Notes: generated by a model from the sequence alone, not told the origin. A stretch of 64,000 bases of DNA from Gnetum montanum (GCA_015680685.1 MNCI01027140.1:653673-717672); one strand, 5' to 3'; shown: positions 47,401-58,430, numbered from the stretch's first letter. A program made the numbers and translations.

Positions 47401-47610
47401 ACATCACAAAAGCAGCGTGAGGCCATGGTTCGCATGTTAACGTCCATACCCATGGATGAGAGCTTGCCAGCGGATGAAGAAGCAATTCATTCCATCATGC
47501 TTCCCCTTGCTGCTGAATAACCCTGGCCTTCCCTACTAGCTTTTCATGACGAATCCATCAAGGATGACCCAGAGAAGGGTCAAGTGACAACAATGCCCAT
47601 GTTCATCACC
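44464..47610 (+). pseudogene. Gag of element B
   Basis: One reading frame from ATG 44464 through to the protease, interrupted mainly by TAG and TAA codons (for example after 44766, 45873, 46356 and 47517). It has the N-terminal domain (LRLQNKEPEG), a Pro/Ser/Thr-rich linker, and the Gag core with LPHFTKYNGEGDPNAHL (about 45673-45723) and KFIQRWSTTLNEIREP (about 45964). The half-knuckle YYQLCGHDTDYYWALK lies at about 46591-46638. It matches element A over its length, but element A has one frameshift that B lacks. Confidence 0.87.
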
Positions 47611-48213
47611 ATTCGGGTTGGTTAATACCGAATCTGGAGAGTACATGTAGATGACGGGGTAGTTGCCAATGTCATTCCATACCCTATAGTGGATAAACTA
47701 GGTTTGATCGACCAAATCAGTCCCACAACAACATCATGTTTAAGGTCATTCAATGGGACACGAGTGCAAGTCAAAGGAACAATACGTATTAACTTCATAG
47801 CAGGGGACCAATTCCCCACAAACGCAGTGTTTATCATCGTCGAGGAGATGCCTGGTTTCAATTTAATCTTGGGAAGATCCGGGTTGGCTTAACTAAGGGC
47901 AATCTCATCACCCATCCATCAGGAAATCCATTTGCCCTATGCAGGAGGGGAAGTGATCATCCATGGTGATAAGATGACCCCTCAGGCTGTTAATAACGTA
48001 GAAATGAAACAGGGTTTGGAAATCGAAATCCCTGAAGACTTGTTTCTTGTCCCAATACTTGAACAGGCCAAAACAGTGGCTGATGACAGCTTGATCTAGG
48101 CTGAACTACCTTTTCAGGAGGAAGATGGTGGTGTAGAGGAGTGAAGTAATAAACCTCCTCGTCCATACGTGTCGCCAAATCTAAAAACAATTAAGAAGCA
48201 GCTACGGAGCTAG
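47611..48213 (+). pseudogene. Protease end of gag-pro, element B
   Basis: Continues the gag frame with VHVDDGVVANVIPY (about 47643-47684), VDKLGLIDQI and GFNLILGRSGLA (about 47857-47892). The active-site-like triad is DDG. It ends with KTIKKQLRS and TAG at 48211-48213. The same end is found in element A after its frameshift. Confidence 0.8.
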
Positions 48214-48324
48214 TGAATGAACATGTTAGCGCGACACGTCACATTAGTCCATGTCGTTTACTGTTATGCAATTTACGCTCTCTCTGTTCACATTGTCCTT
48301 ATTACGCTTCTTTCATATGCATCA

Positions 48325-48545
48325 TGGCTCGAAATGGCCTTAAACTAGTTGCGGCCTACTATGGCCTAAAACTGGCAAATGTAATTTACCCCTTTATGCT
48401 TATGATGATCTGGCCTGAAATGGCCTTAAACTATTTACGGCCCGCCACGGCCTAAAAAAAATTGGCAATTTTGTTTTTTCCATTTACGCTTACGATGGCC
48501 TAGCCCGAAATGGCCTTAAACTATTAACGGCCCGCAATGGCCTAA
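48325..48545 (+). repeat. 30-bp degenerate tandem repeats downstream of gag-pro, element B
   Basis: About six imperfect copies of a GGCCYGAAATGGCCTTAAACTA-type unit, at the same position relative to gag-pro and the antisense gene as in element A. Unit order and spacing differ, so the array has turned over since the two elements split while the unit was kept. Confidence 0.75.
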
Positions 48546-48748
48546 AATGCATAACCTTTCTAACGATATACTTTCTTCCAAAAAAAATTTTACAATCACA
48601 TTGATCCAAGAACACTATTCTTTATTCCTTATCATTATGACAAGATGTTTGGGCTAATATCACCATGCTACACATCCCCTTTGCTACCATTTCCATCTGC
48701 GTCGTTTAACCCCACCTTCGCCTCATGAGGGTCATCTTCGTAAGGACC

Positions 48749-51700
48749 TTATTTGCATGATGTTTCTTCATGCGGACACTCCTCCTCATGAGGACCTCCT
48801 TCATGAGGGCCAATGCCTTCATCATGCTCCTCCTCACGGGGGTCTTCTTCATGAGGACCATTAGCCCTAATATGCTCCTCTTCATGAAGATCCTCCTCGT
48901 GCCGATCCTACGATTTGACATGACACGCATGTTAGCATTGCCATCGAGACTACGCATAACAAGAATGTGATAGTCCTACAACTTACCTATGATGGTCCTG
49001 TGTTAGCCGCTAAAGGAATCTGTTCCAAACCAACCCACAGGCATTACATGATCTCGTCCTCGGTAAGCTCAGACCAAACACCATCTCCTAGATCAGTTCT
49101 AGCCTTAACCTTCCCCTTCTCCACAAGAGTTCATTGGGGCGGTTCAAGGAAGAAGGAGGGGACAGTGGTCTTCCCTCCAAGGAGGGTTATTTCTCTCTTT
49201 GGGGAGGTGCTTATTGTCACTTGCTCCTAAAACTTTTCGTACGCTCCAGAAGCACCGATGACATCGAGAAATAGCTGAAGGGACTGCACTTCAACAGCAG
49301 AATCCCTGTAATGTTGGTAGTAGGTAGCACATTCTTGCTTATACACGTGCTTGTGGTCTTTTTGTGTCTACCCCCATTCTTCGACCATCATGCTAAAGTC
49401 CTTCCAGTCTTGGTTCTTCTAGGCTAGGAGATTCATTTGCATCCATTGCTCAATGAGCTCACGGCTGGCTTGGATGTTGTTTCTGACGACTGTCCAATAA
49501 CGAGCGTAGTCAATTACAGCCATCTACCAATTCTCATCATTGGCCTCTTGAGATAGCAGAAATTCATTTCGAGAATCCAGGTCCTCAACCCTACCGGTTA
49601 GAAACGTCTTCTCTTTTTATGCTTTTTGCAACCTCTTCCAAAGATCTTCGTTGACATTCTGACACTCCCATAAAGAGTGGGTCAAGCGTAATGCACATTT
49701 ACACATTTCATCATAAAAGTTGCATGGCACTTTAGTCAACTCCGGTGAGGGTTTAGGGGAGGTTTCTAAGTCAACAAGCTCTTTGGAATCCCATCTGAGG
49801 CGAGATCCTGTAACATAAAAATAATAGTTAGACATGACAAAAGTAATACAATATCGTAATGCCAACAATCCTTGCGTTATAACACTCACATACCAATCTC
49901 AGGATCAATTCACTATAGATGGTCGATCATATCGTTCATAATGCCTTCCATAAAGGCAACTTTATGAGGAGTCTCACCCCAATGCTGAGTTGGTGCTGTT
50001 GACAAGGGCATAACACCAGCGTCAGAAGTGCCTATTACGCGAAAAAAAATGAGTTAGACATAGTACGGTAGACATAAAGGATAATTGAGACATTATGATA
50101 ATGCAAAACTCAATTCAACAAAACCCTCAAAGGTAGTAATGTGAGGTTGCCCCTTGAGGAAAAGTCAAACTCACTAGTGACAAACTGCTCCTCTTTTTCC
50201 ACTTCATTTGAAAGGACATCGGCGTCCTCTACTTCCATCTCTTCTTCAAGCACAAGAACCTGTGTGTCGCCTACATTACTAACATGGGCCTCCTTTTCCA
50301 AAATTGGGGCCCCTTCTTCATGCCATATGACTATTGCCCCTGTTTTAGGGGTCAACTCTACATTTTTCCCTTTGTTTGCTAAAAAACAGTTAATCAAAAC
50401 ACATATAAACACTACGCGACGCCACGTCTATACGCAGCATAATACATATATAAACTAATTACACATCTCTCTACTTACCAGCTAGGGGATCGTTCCTGTG
50501 AAATTTAATTTACAGCCTCTTTCCCTCTATGTCAGTCGGACCAACAGACTCCACGGCCGGACGACGTTTTTTCTGCTGGACTGATGAACTCACTATTTCT
50601 TCTGCTAGGCATTTCCCCCTCGATACATACCGGTGTAAGAAGGGAGTGCTCCACCCACGCTGTCCTAGCCCCACGTACGAGGCGTCGCCAAATTCTTAGT
50701 CGTAAGTGAAAGCGAATCCCCAATGTCTTTAGGGGGATCTTGCGATCGGGTGGTGCTGAAAACCTGAGAAATCCATGGTTTGGAAATCTAGTTACGATCT
50801 TGCTGCACCTAGATTCCATCCCTCTGAACCACCAAAAATTTGGCAAAACATTGAAAGCAAGCTATAAAGAAGGTGAAATGCACGTTGAAGCAGGACTCAA
50901 GCTTCTTGCGAAGCTTGACCATTTCATCCTACAGGCCTTCAGCGAAGTAGCTGGCCCAATTATACCGTGTTCCCTCCTCCATAGCCTCCTGCATGATCTC
51001 AGCCTACTCTATGGTAAGGATTCTCCTCTGGGAGAGCAACTTGGGAAAGTCATGGGCTCGGAAGAGAGGATAAATGGTATGAGCCACCTCCAACTCGATT
51101 TTATCAGCAAGGATTCCTTTCACTTCCTTTTTAACCCCTAGCCACTCCTCTATCTTCTTCTGGTGCTTAGAACTTCTCTATGACTTTTCTTCTACTGGAA
51201 GGCCATCGGAGGGAATGCCAAAGAAGTCGGTGAATAGTTGAGCGTCAATATCAAAACTTACATGCACGTTACGCACACGTATCTAAAGACGCTCAGCTTC
51301 TTCGCTGAAGGAGTTAACTAGGGTTAACATTTCGCCCGCGGTGACGTTGGGGGTTATAGCCAAAAATAGCTCCATTAGTTCAACTTTCTGGAGGTTATTG
51401 GTTAAGACAATTGGGGATGCACTATGGCTAAGCCAACGTTGCATTTCTTTTATGTCGTCATAACAAAACAAAAGACTGCTCGCTTCATACCCAGAGGCCA
51501 TAACCGTGACCTCCCGTGATTCCCTAACTATAAACATAAAATAAGGGTTTAGACAATATAGCAAAATAAAATGATTTTATACATTGTTTTCATCCCATAA
51601 AATTGTACAATGAACCACCATAGTGTGATTTACCACATCCGAAAGGCGAAGGAAACGGTGAGATTTTCTCTTTCACGTTTGCGACAGTGAGAGGATGATC

Positions 51701-53112
51701 CAAAGTCCATTCCTTATCCAGCCATCCGAGTCTTTTACACTTGGAAAAGAATTCGACATAGCGAGTAGGGTAATGTGGGATTTCAAGTTCTAGCTATCCC
51801 ATAACACCATCACGTACATTGCTAATAGAGGTGAACTCCTTTATGGCTGTTTCGGCCACAGACAACATATCTGTATCACCCTGGAGACCATCCTTATTGA
51901 TGAAGAACCTACATCACAAAATGTAGACAATTGTTTATACTTGACACAAATTCAAACAGTGGTTAGTATATCATAACGTCGTGGAAACACTTACCCACCT
52001 GCATAATACACAATGCTAGGTGGATTCTGGAAGTAAGTCGTAATATGATGAGCCACGAACAGAGTGTTGTAGGTGTGATAACAATTAAACCTGGGCATAT
52101 CCTAGATCCAAGAAAAATGCCTCAAACCCTTGGCGCTCTGTTCATAGTCTAGCACCCACATGGTTTCGATTGAGTCGTCCACTAGAAACGTCAAGATGCT
52201 CTGCACCGATCCAACCAGTAGCATCTCCAGAATGGCAGCGGCTGTCTCGGCTAGTAGATGCGACCAAATAATTATGCTGAAATTACGCAATAAAAACTGC
52301 AAAAACTCCTGTGCACCTCTTTGGAACCAAACCGCCTCCTCCTTTACACGAGCATGAGGAGGAGGAATATTGGCCACGGGGACATGCAAACAGCACAGAA
52401 TGTCCACAATGTCCAAGATGATCAGGACGGGCTTTAGCGTAATCCTTTACAATGGAACACACTACCATTAGGAACAACAATGTAGACATACTAACGATGT
52501 AAGAGTAAAACGAATAAAGAAAAGGTGTATAAAAATTCATTACGCAACACTAGACTTTTCATTACATTGACTCCCACAAAATTGCAGGTCACGTTGAAAA
52601 TGCATTACCAAAATCGCCCAAACCCTTGCGACGGCGCAAGGTCTGTCCTTGAAAATGGCAATAAAAGTAACATTGCATATTACCCCAGCATAACATGCAA
52701 CCATTATGGACGAGACAACGGAATCCTATTTATACTACATAAGGGTATAGTACCTAGACTCCTCCAATTATGCATTGTGTTCGCATAGTATTGCCCAAGT
52801 TCACCCTAACCCTTGCGACTGCGCAAGGTCTATCTCTGACAACGACGATAGCAATAATATCACAAACTACAATAGCTTAGCCTGTGAGACCAGGTATCAA
52901 CACCCAACATAATACACATCTTTGAAATAGGTACAATTGCGACACCATAACAACGAAAATAACAATCATGCAGGAGGGTAAAAGGTGACTTACCGGGCGA
53001 GTGGAGTAGCCTCCCACGTTTCGACCCTAGCCTTTGAAACTTGCTGCAAACTCTCCTGCACTTCATCAATCTTCGCAAATTTGACATGTTTGCCTTTAGT
53101 CTTTAGCGTCAT
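48749..53112 (-). pseudogene. Antisense multi-exon gene carried by element B (FCP1/NIF-like HAD domain)
   Basis: Exons on the minus strand: 52994-53112, 51995-52444, 51634-51908, 50479-51527, 50175-50378, 49894-50031, 48987-49807 and 48749-48907, ending in TAA. Donors are strong (GTAAGT after exons 1, 2, 4 and 7). Exons 1-3 have the same lengths and phases as in element A; exon 6 differs by 9 nt and exon 7 by 3 nt, so the frame is kept. Exon 1 starts MTLKTKGKHVKFAKIDEVQ. Exon 2 has LIILDIVDILCC, IIIWSH and YNTLFVAHHITTYFQNPP, an FCP1/NIF-like pattern without catalytic Asp pairs. Exon 4 carries VSFDIDAQLFTDFFG. Exon 7 is helical and charged (VEKGKVKAR, DGVWSELTEDEIM). Exon 8 is a His/Glu repeat tail (PHEE units). 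About a dozen stops, mostly TAG, make it a pseudogene now. Confidence 0.75.
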
Positions 53113-53696
53113 GGTTACGACTGAACAACCTTCGTAAAATGGTCTGCTTACACCTTACTTCTGCTTTCCTTCTGCCATAGTCTAATTCAAATTCGCAATA
53201 TCTCTAGTTTGCTTTGAGGACGAACCATCGACTTATAAATGGATTGGTTGAAACTAACTGTTTCCATGTTTGACTAATGCAGAATTTTTCCGAAACGCAG
53301 GTTTGTTAGTGCAACGTGAAGCGTGAAGATCGCAACATTAATCGCATAGATATCCTATAGATGACGGTTAGGAAAGACCCTAAACTAATGCGTAGCTTAT
53401 CATCTCGTAATCCGGTTGCATTAACTATGGTCTGCACAAAATTCTAAATTAGCTGTTTCAACACGCTAGACATGCCACGTTACACCTTTCATCATAGTTT
53501 GTAGAAGTCTTACGCTAACATCTAGGAAATCTGGCTTACTTCTTTCTCACAAACCGTGCATATGGTAACGGGTTGCTAAGACCTTAAACTAGCAACCTTT
53601 TGACACGCATCTCTAGAAAACCTTCTATCGTTTCAACAAAAAAAATATACAATGTAACAACCTCTGTTTTTGGCAATTTTGCAGGTCAATTCACAA
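53113..53696 (-). promoter_or_regulatory. Divergent spacer with CCAAT and TATA for the antisense gene, element B
   Basis: A 584-bp spacer between the antisense ATG and the RT ATG. On the minus strand CCAAT is followed by TTTATAAG (TATAAG at 53237-53232), about 120 bases before the ATG. On the plus strand, a pyrimidine-rich tract ending TTTTGCAG (53675-53684) sits just before the RT ATG and looks like a splice acceptor. A single TTAAACTAG word (53583-53591) echoes the tandem repeats. Confidence 0.45.
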
Positions 53697-54771
53697 ATGG
53701 ACACAACTTTATTTGCACCCCTAGCCCTAATAGGCCCATACAGGGAAACTATTATATAGCTCAACCTTGCACTAATAGGAACTGACACTTCCCTCTGCGA
53801 CATAACCATAGCAGCCTCAGAAATATCCCCAGACTGGCTAGAACATTTGGCCCGAACCCTAGACCTGGACGCTAGGGATGTGACCGAGGACTTTCTCATT
53901 GAGGTTCCTGTGGTTGCGCACAAAAGAGAAAGCAAAACTCTGAAAGTTAGTTCTCTCCTTGACCAACAAACGCAACGCGACATATTTCGAGTGCTCCAAA
54001 ATAACATTGCGGTATTCGCATGCTCATACAAAGACATGCCAGGTTTAGACCCGAAACTAATACAGCACAACATAGTTTTAGACCCACATATCAAAGTAGT
54101 TAAACAGAAAGCACGGAAGATTAAGCCTGAAATTGTGCTAGCAGTGCATGATGAAATCACTAAGCTGTATCAGGCTAGTTTCATTTGTGCGGTCGATTAT
54201 TCAAACTGTGTTTCGAACATCATAGTTGTCTCTAAGAAAATAAGAGGAATACGCATCTGTATAGACTTCCACAATTTGAACAAGGCCACAATTAAAGACA
54301 ACTTCCCATTATCGAGTATTGACCAACTTATCGATACAACACCTGGCCACGCGTTACTATCCTTCATGGATGGGTTTTCGGGCTATAATCAAATTCGTAT
54401 CAACCCAGAACATGAATTGACTACGACTTTTATGATCCCCTGGGGAATTTTCTGTTACACCATGATGCCTTTCGGGTTAAAAAACACTGGAGCAACTTAT
54501 CAAAGCACTATGACATACATCTTTAGTGACTACCTCTTAGAGAGACTGAACGACTACGTAGACGACATAGCTGTCAAATCTAAGAAGTCGGAAGATCACT
54601 TAGAAGATCTAGAGTTAATCCTTAAACGATGTCTCAGGCACGACCTACGGCTCAACCCAAGAAAATGCGTATTCGGAGTCAAAACTGGACGCATGTTGGG
54701 GTTTGTGATATCAGAGACTGACATCCGAGTCGACCCCGACAAGGTTAAAGCCATCGTTAATAAAGTAAATT
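53697..54771 (+). pseudogene. RT of element B, truncated
   Basis: Starts at ATG 53697 (MDTTLFAPLALIG), one TAG at about 53757, then open to the break. It has LARTLDLDARDVTEDF, DMPGLDPKLIQHN, GIRICIDFHNLNKATI, FMDGFSGYNQIRINP and MMPFGLKNTG, with the catalytic YVDD at 54555-54566 and GRMLGFVISETDI. It breaks after DPDKVKAI (about 54757) into AT-rich DNA. The same position is within a few codons of the RT/integrase joint in element A. The RT core itself is almost intact. Confidence 0.9.
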
Positions 54772-54973
54772 TGGATTTTAAAGAAAATTATAATAAATCT
54801 ATAAATCAATCTACACATGATAGAATATATTTCCAATCTTCAATACTTTTCTCTCAAACAAGTTTATCTTCATTTTGTAGATGCTTCATGATGGCTTCAT
54901 ATGTTTAAATGCTCTCCCTAATATTATCAAAATTATTGTTGATAATGTTTGTACACGAGGAAAGAAAAACAAT

Positions 54974-55172
54974 GACATAAGACAAAGGTATTAATGAGAA
55001 TGCTCTACACAGGTTGACCAGGAAAATCTCCTACCACGATAAAAGGAAAAAAACAACGACATAAGACAAAGGTATTAATGAGAATGCTCTACACAGGTTG
55101 ACCAGGAAAATCTCCTACCACGATAAAAGGAAAAAAACAACGACATAAGACAAAGGTATTAATGAGAATGCT
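54974..55172 (+). repeat. 84-bp tandem repeat, 2.4 copies
   Basis: Units start GACATAAGACAAAGG at 54974, 55058 and 55142; the last is partial. The two full units are almost identical. Copy 1 of the segment has at most one related unit, so the expansion is recent. Confidence 0.9.
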
Positions 55173-55305
55173 ACCGATATGTGCTACCGATTCCACTGCC
55201 ATGCGCTAAAATACTTGTACCTTGGATAAGAGAGTGATTCAGTCAAATAAAATATGAAAAGGACGACATGGAAGGATTGTATTATGTGCAGGTAACACAA
55301 AACTT

Positions 55306-55361
55306 CAAGCAATTGGTACGAAAAGTCAAGCAATTGATACGAAAAGTCGAGCAATTGCGTA
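55306..55361 (+). repeat. 21-bp repeat, 2.7 copies
   Basis: CAAGCAATTGGTACGAAAAGT-type units start at 55306, 55327 and 55348. They lie just upstream of the P450 in DNA that copy 1 of the segment lacks. Confidence 0.8.
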
Positions 55362-55557
55362 GACTGACGCTACGTCGCTGGTATACAACGATAACTACAA
55401 AATTTTTTAAAACATTTTGACGATTTAGTTGGATCATGCGAGGTTGTGGGAGTGGCACGTACATCACTTGCGTTAGTTGCATAGCATATAAGTTCACACA
55501 TTAGTAGATGCCGAAAGAAAGCTTGAATCTTGCCCGGGGTTGGGGAAGGCTGGTACG

Positions 55558-56494
55558 ATGGCCACGGCATTACTAGCAGCAGTGGTGGTGCTGCTGCTGC
55601 TGCTGTTTCGGTGGAGACGGAACGCCACCAAATGGAAGGGGTTGCCGCCGGGCTTGTCGGGGTGGCCGATATTCGGTCACCTGTCCAATCTGCTCGCCAC
55701 CACAAAGAGCGGAGCTTCGGCGCTGGAGGACCTGGTTCGCCGATCACGGCGTAGCTTAGGCGAAGTCTTCACTCTGTGGCTGCCGGGTGCCCCGCTGGTA
55801 ATCGTGGCGGACGCGGCGCTGGGAATGTTTGCAAGAATATCAAACAATCTAGCCTCTGTGGCTGCTCGAGTGGGCGCTCGCTCATATCACGCGCCTGCCC
55901 GACGTCCAGCAGCGGCTGCACCGCGAGTTGGCCGCCGCCTACGCCGACGCCGACGACGACAAGGAAGAGGCGGACGAGGAGGAGTTGCTCCGGCAGGGGA
56001 AGCTGCAGTACGTGGAAGCCATCGTGAAGGAGACGCTGCGGCGGAACCCGCCGGTACGGTTTTTGCTAAACCACGCCGTGACGGAGGAGACGGAGCTGGC
56101 GGGGTACCGGTTTCCGGCGCGGACGCTCGTGAATTTCTACGTTCACGGCATGGGCATGAATCAGGCCGTTTGGGAGGCCCCGCAGGAGTTCCGGCCCCAG
56201 AGGTTTCTGCGCGGTGATGGTGGCGCTAAGACTGGGTGGGATGAAGATAAGGATAAAGATAATGACGATGCAGCATCGTCAGAAAAGAAGCGACTGCTGC
56301 GAATGATGCCGTTCGGTGTGGGACGGCGCATGTGCCCGGGCACCGCGTTGGCGATGCTTCATATGAACTTATCCGTGTCTCGTCTCGTTCGCGCGTTCCA
56401 GTGGAAGCAGGTTTCACCCATCGACATGACCGACTCACTCCAGTTCACTACGCAGATGAAGCAGCCTCTGCGCGCCTTCATCACCCAACGTTAA
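55558..56494 (+). pseudogene. CYP77-like cytochrome P450, internally deleted
   Basis: The N-terminus is normal: a Leu/Val-rich membrane anchor with RWRR stop-transfer residues, then KGLPPGLSGWPIFGHL and FTLWLPGAPLVIVADAALGM (to about 55828). An AT-rich filler of about 28 bp follows. The frame then resumes in another register at WLLEWALAHITRLPDVQQRL, just after where the I-helix would be. About 200 residues are missing, with the helices before I and the I-helix threonine motif. The C-terminus is intact: KETLRR (ExxR), RPQRF, PFGVGRRMCPG with the heme cysteine, stop at 56492-56494. NHAVTEETELAGY resembles CYP77 enzymes, which hydroxylate or epoxidise fatty acids for cutin. High GC contrasts with its surroundings. 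Start chosen at 55558; 55540 is an alternative in-frame ATG. Confidence 0.85.
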
Positions 56495-56580
56495 CTTCAC
56501 TTACTTCTACTCTCCTTCTCATCCCTTCGTATTAAGATATATGTCATCCGATCCCCTACGGTTTACTATCTTATCTCGTT

Positions 56581-56644
56581 CGGTATAAAGCTCCTGCACA
56601 CTCCTATGGCTTCGGTATAAAGCTCCTGCACACTCCTATGGCTT
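56581..56644 (+). repeat. 32-bp perfect tandem duplication 3' of the P450
   Basis: Units 56581-56612 and 56613-56644, each beginning CGGTATAAAGCTCCTGC, are identical by eye. They lie in what would be the P450 3' untranslated region. Confidence 0.9.
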
Positions 56645-57050
56645 CCGTTGATCCCTCCAGTGCACCGTTCCAGGATTATGTAATTATAGGTTCGATGAAC
56701 TCATAAACCATACTACTTTAATATTCCATGCCTTTTATTTCACTTGGTATTATACATATGCCTCCTTATTCCATAGTCCCACTCATAAATGCAAAATTAA
56801 ACATAAATAGTCTTTTTCCATTCTAAGTTTAAGATGGTTCTTGAATTTGTATATATATTTTTGTTTCAAATCAGAAATGTGTACCTTATAAAACTGTTTA
56901 ACTTGTTTTAGCACCATTTATAATTTACAATTTTACATAATAGCTAATGACCATTTGGAACCTAAAAATTTCAATTGCATTTTATTGGAACCCTTAAAAA
57001 ATGAATAATAATATTAAAAGAATTCAAAGTATATCAAATTATTGGAGAAA
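56645..57050 (+). other. AT-rich 3' flank of the P450
   Basis: No coding similarity. It passes from the moderately GC-rich 3' UTR into AT-rich DNA. Confidence 0.4.
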
Positions 57051-57290
57051 GAGTCTAAAGAAAAGGCCCAATAGTTTTGGGGATGCCTTTTTAGGTTTTC
57101 ATCTTTACAACCAATCTTGGAAAACCTCTCCTTTAGTGTAGGAAAAGGATTAGGCCTTGCTCTTATTCAAAACCATCCTTATCAGTTTTTACAAAGAATA
57201 AATAACCAAAAAAAAAAAAAACCTTTAAAAGATTCCCATCCTTGAGCCTCCAAAATAAAAATAAATTAATACTATAGAAAATAAATTAAT
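57050..57290 (-). mobile_element. LINE 3'-end fragment (minus strand)
   Basis: Reverse complement of the 3' end of the LINE at 39000-39110: CTTTTTAGGTTTTCATCTTTACAACC here against GGTTGTAAGGATGAGAACCTAAAAAG there (each quoted only in part as TTTAGGTTTTCATC and GATGAGAACCTAAA). No coding part is kept. Confidence 0.6.
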
Positions 57291-57660
57291 TGTTCAGCAT
57301 TCACTATTGTAATTGAAAAGTGACATCTTTGAGAATATAATATTTGACTCTTAAAAAGAGATCATAGTTATAATGTTGCAATTAGAAAATAATTGCACGC
57401 TAAAGCTTTCAAATAGAGTAGAAAATAAGTGGTTGAAGATAATTCAAAAAAGGAAGTAAACAAAGTAGGTTGATCACCAAGAATGACTTCATTAATGCCT
57501 GGTTGAAAGTTGTTACAAGTTTTGGATGTCCATTTTCAAGCATGTTGAGCAACAGAACACTCCAAAATTTTTAGGAAAAATATGATAAAATGAGTCTTTA
57601 CTTCTATAAAGAACTCATTTTCTCTTTGTTACAATATATCGTTTCTTCCATACCCTTATT
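57290..57660 (+). other. AT-rich non-coding DNA
   Basis: Nothing recognisable in either strand. Confidence 0.4.
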
Positions 57661-57905
57661 GTAGGAAGAATTATTACTTACTGACAAGTAAAAAAATCCA
57701 ATGTATGTAGTTTAGTCAACAAACTAACTTCATTTGGTAAACTGTTCAACTCTAAGCAATCATCTAAGTGTAGTTTCTTTAAATTCATAGCATAGCTAAA
57801 CTGGCAACTAGATGAGATATTTGCAATACAAATATAGCTTTTCCAGGTTTTGCAACTTATTAAAATCACCTTTTAATGTCCTCAATGAACATACTTGAAA
57901 TAGTA
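57660..57905 (-). pseudogene. Leucine-rich-repeat fragment (NLR-type), frameshifted
   Basis: Two minus-strand frames together read plant NLR-style LRRs. First SLRTLKGDFNKLQNLEKLYL (about 57890-57830), then after a frameshift NLKKLHLDDCLELNSLPNEV and LTKLHTLDF (about 57788-57685). The L-x2-L-x-L and C-x-x-L-x-x-LP spacing is characteristic of TIR/CC-NBS-LRR proteins. No NB-ARC domain is nearby. It is a short relic of a resistance-type gene. Confidence 0.6.
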
Positions 57906-58430
57906 GATAATAAGAGGAAATCATAAGGAACAAGCTATGATGCAATGAGCTTTTGCAAATAGCAAGGTGTGATAAGCAGAGCTTTTGTAGTGGACAATTT
58001 TTGAATTTTAGTATTTATAAAGGTTTCAAACAATATTATAAAAGTTCAATCCTTGTGGTTAAGTAATCTAACCACTAATTCTTTTTAGTCATGTTTAAAT
58101 ATTTTCTCAACTCTTTTTACTCTAAGAAATTCTTTCGATTTTAGCATTTATATTGAGGTAGTATGGAATGCCATTTTTTTAAAAAAAAATTAAATGTTTT
58201 TATAGTAGGAATCAAAAACATAAAACAATTTGCCTATAAGTATACCTCAAGATAGCAATGATGTGTTAGCATAATAGTACAACTCTTGGTTTGGAAGCTC
58301 TACGTTAATGCATTTAATTCTTGTGGATAATGTTGAGTTATTAAGTTCTAATTTAGATGTTAGACTCCAAAATATAAATATACTAAAAATACGAATTTAG
58401 AGTAAAAATGTAGAGAAGCAAGGAAAAACT
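57905..58430 (+). other. AT-rich non-coding DNA
   Basis: No coding similarity. A phrase around 58258-58320 (ATGATGTGTTAGCATAATAGTAC, TTGGTTTGGAAGC) resembles 39318-39355, so it probably belongs to a dispersed repeat. Confidence 0.4.

Larger units (their letters stand above)
42974..54771 (+). mobile_element. Element B: 3'-truncated relative of element A
   Basis: Same plan as element A: LTR (42974-44192), gag-pro (44464-48213), 30-bp repeats (48325-48545), antisense multi-exon gene (53112 down to 48749), divergent spacer, RT (53697 onward). It breaks off after VKAI of the RT (about 54757), where the P450-bearing duplicated segment begins, and no 3' LTR is present. It was inserted into a LINE. 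It is clearly diverged from element A in protein and DNA, so the shared antisense module predates their split. Confidence 0.9.
54771..57285 (+). repeat. Segmental duplication, copy 2 (carries the longer P450)
   Basis: Matches 35286-36310. The first 130 bp are identical by eye (GGATTTTAAAGAAAATTATA onward). Copy 2 holds the P450 between the block ending TATTATGTGCAGGTA (55293) and the block starting GAAAAGGATTAGG (57142). It is joined directly to the RT of element B at its left edge. Confidence 0.85.

Noticed and set aside
53633-54160. 175-codon minus-strand open frame
   Set aside because: It is the shadow of the RT reading frame of element B; the same happens at 14517-14873 in element A.
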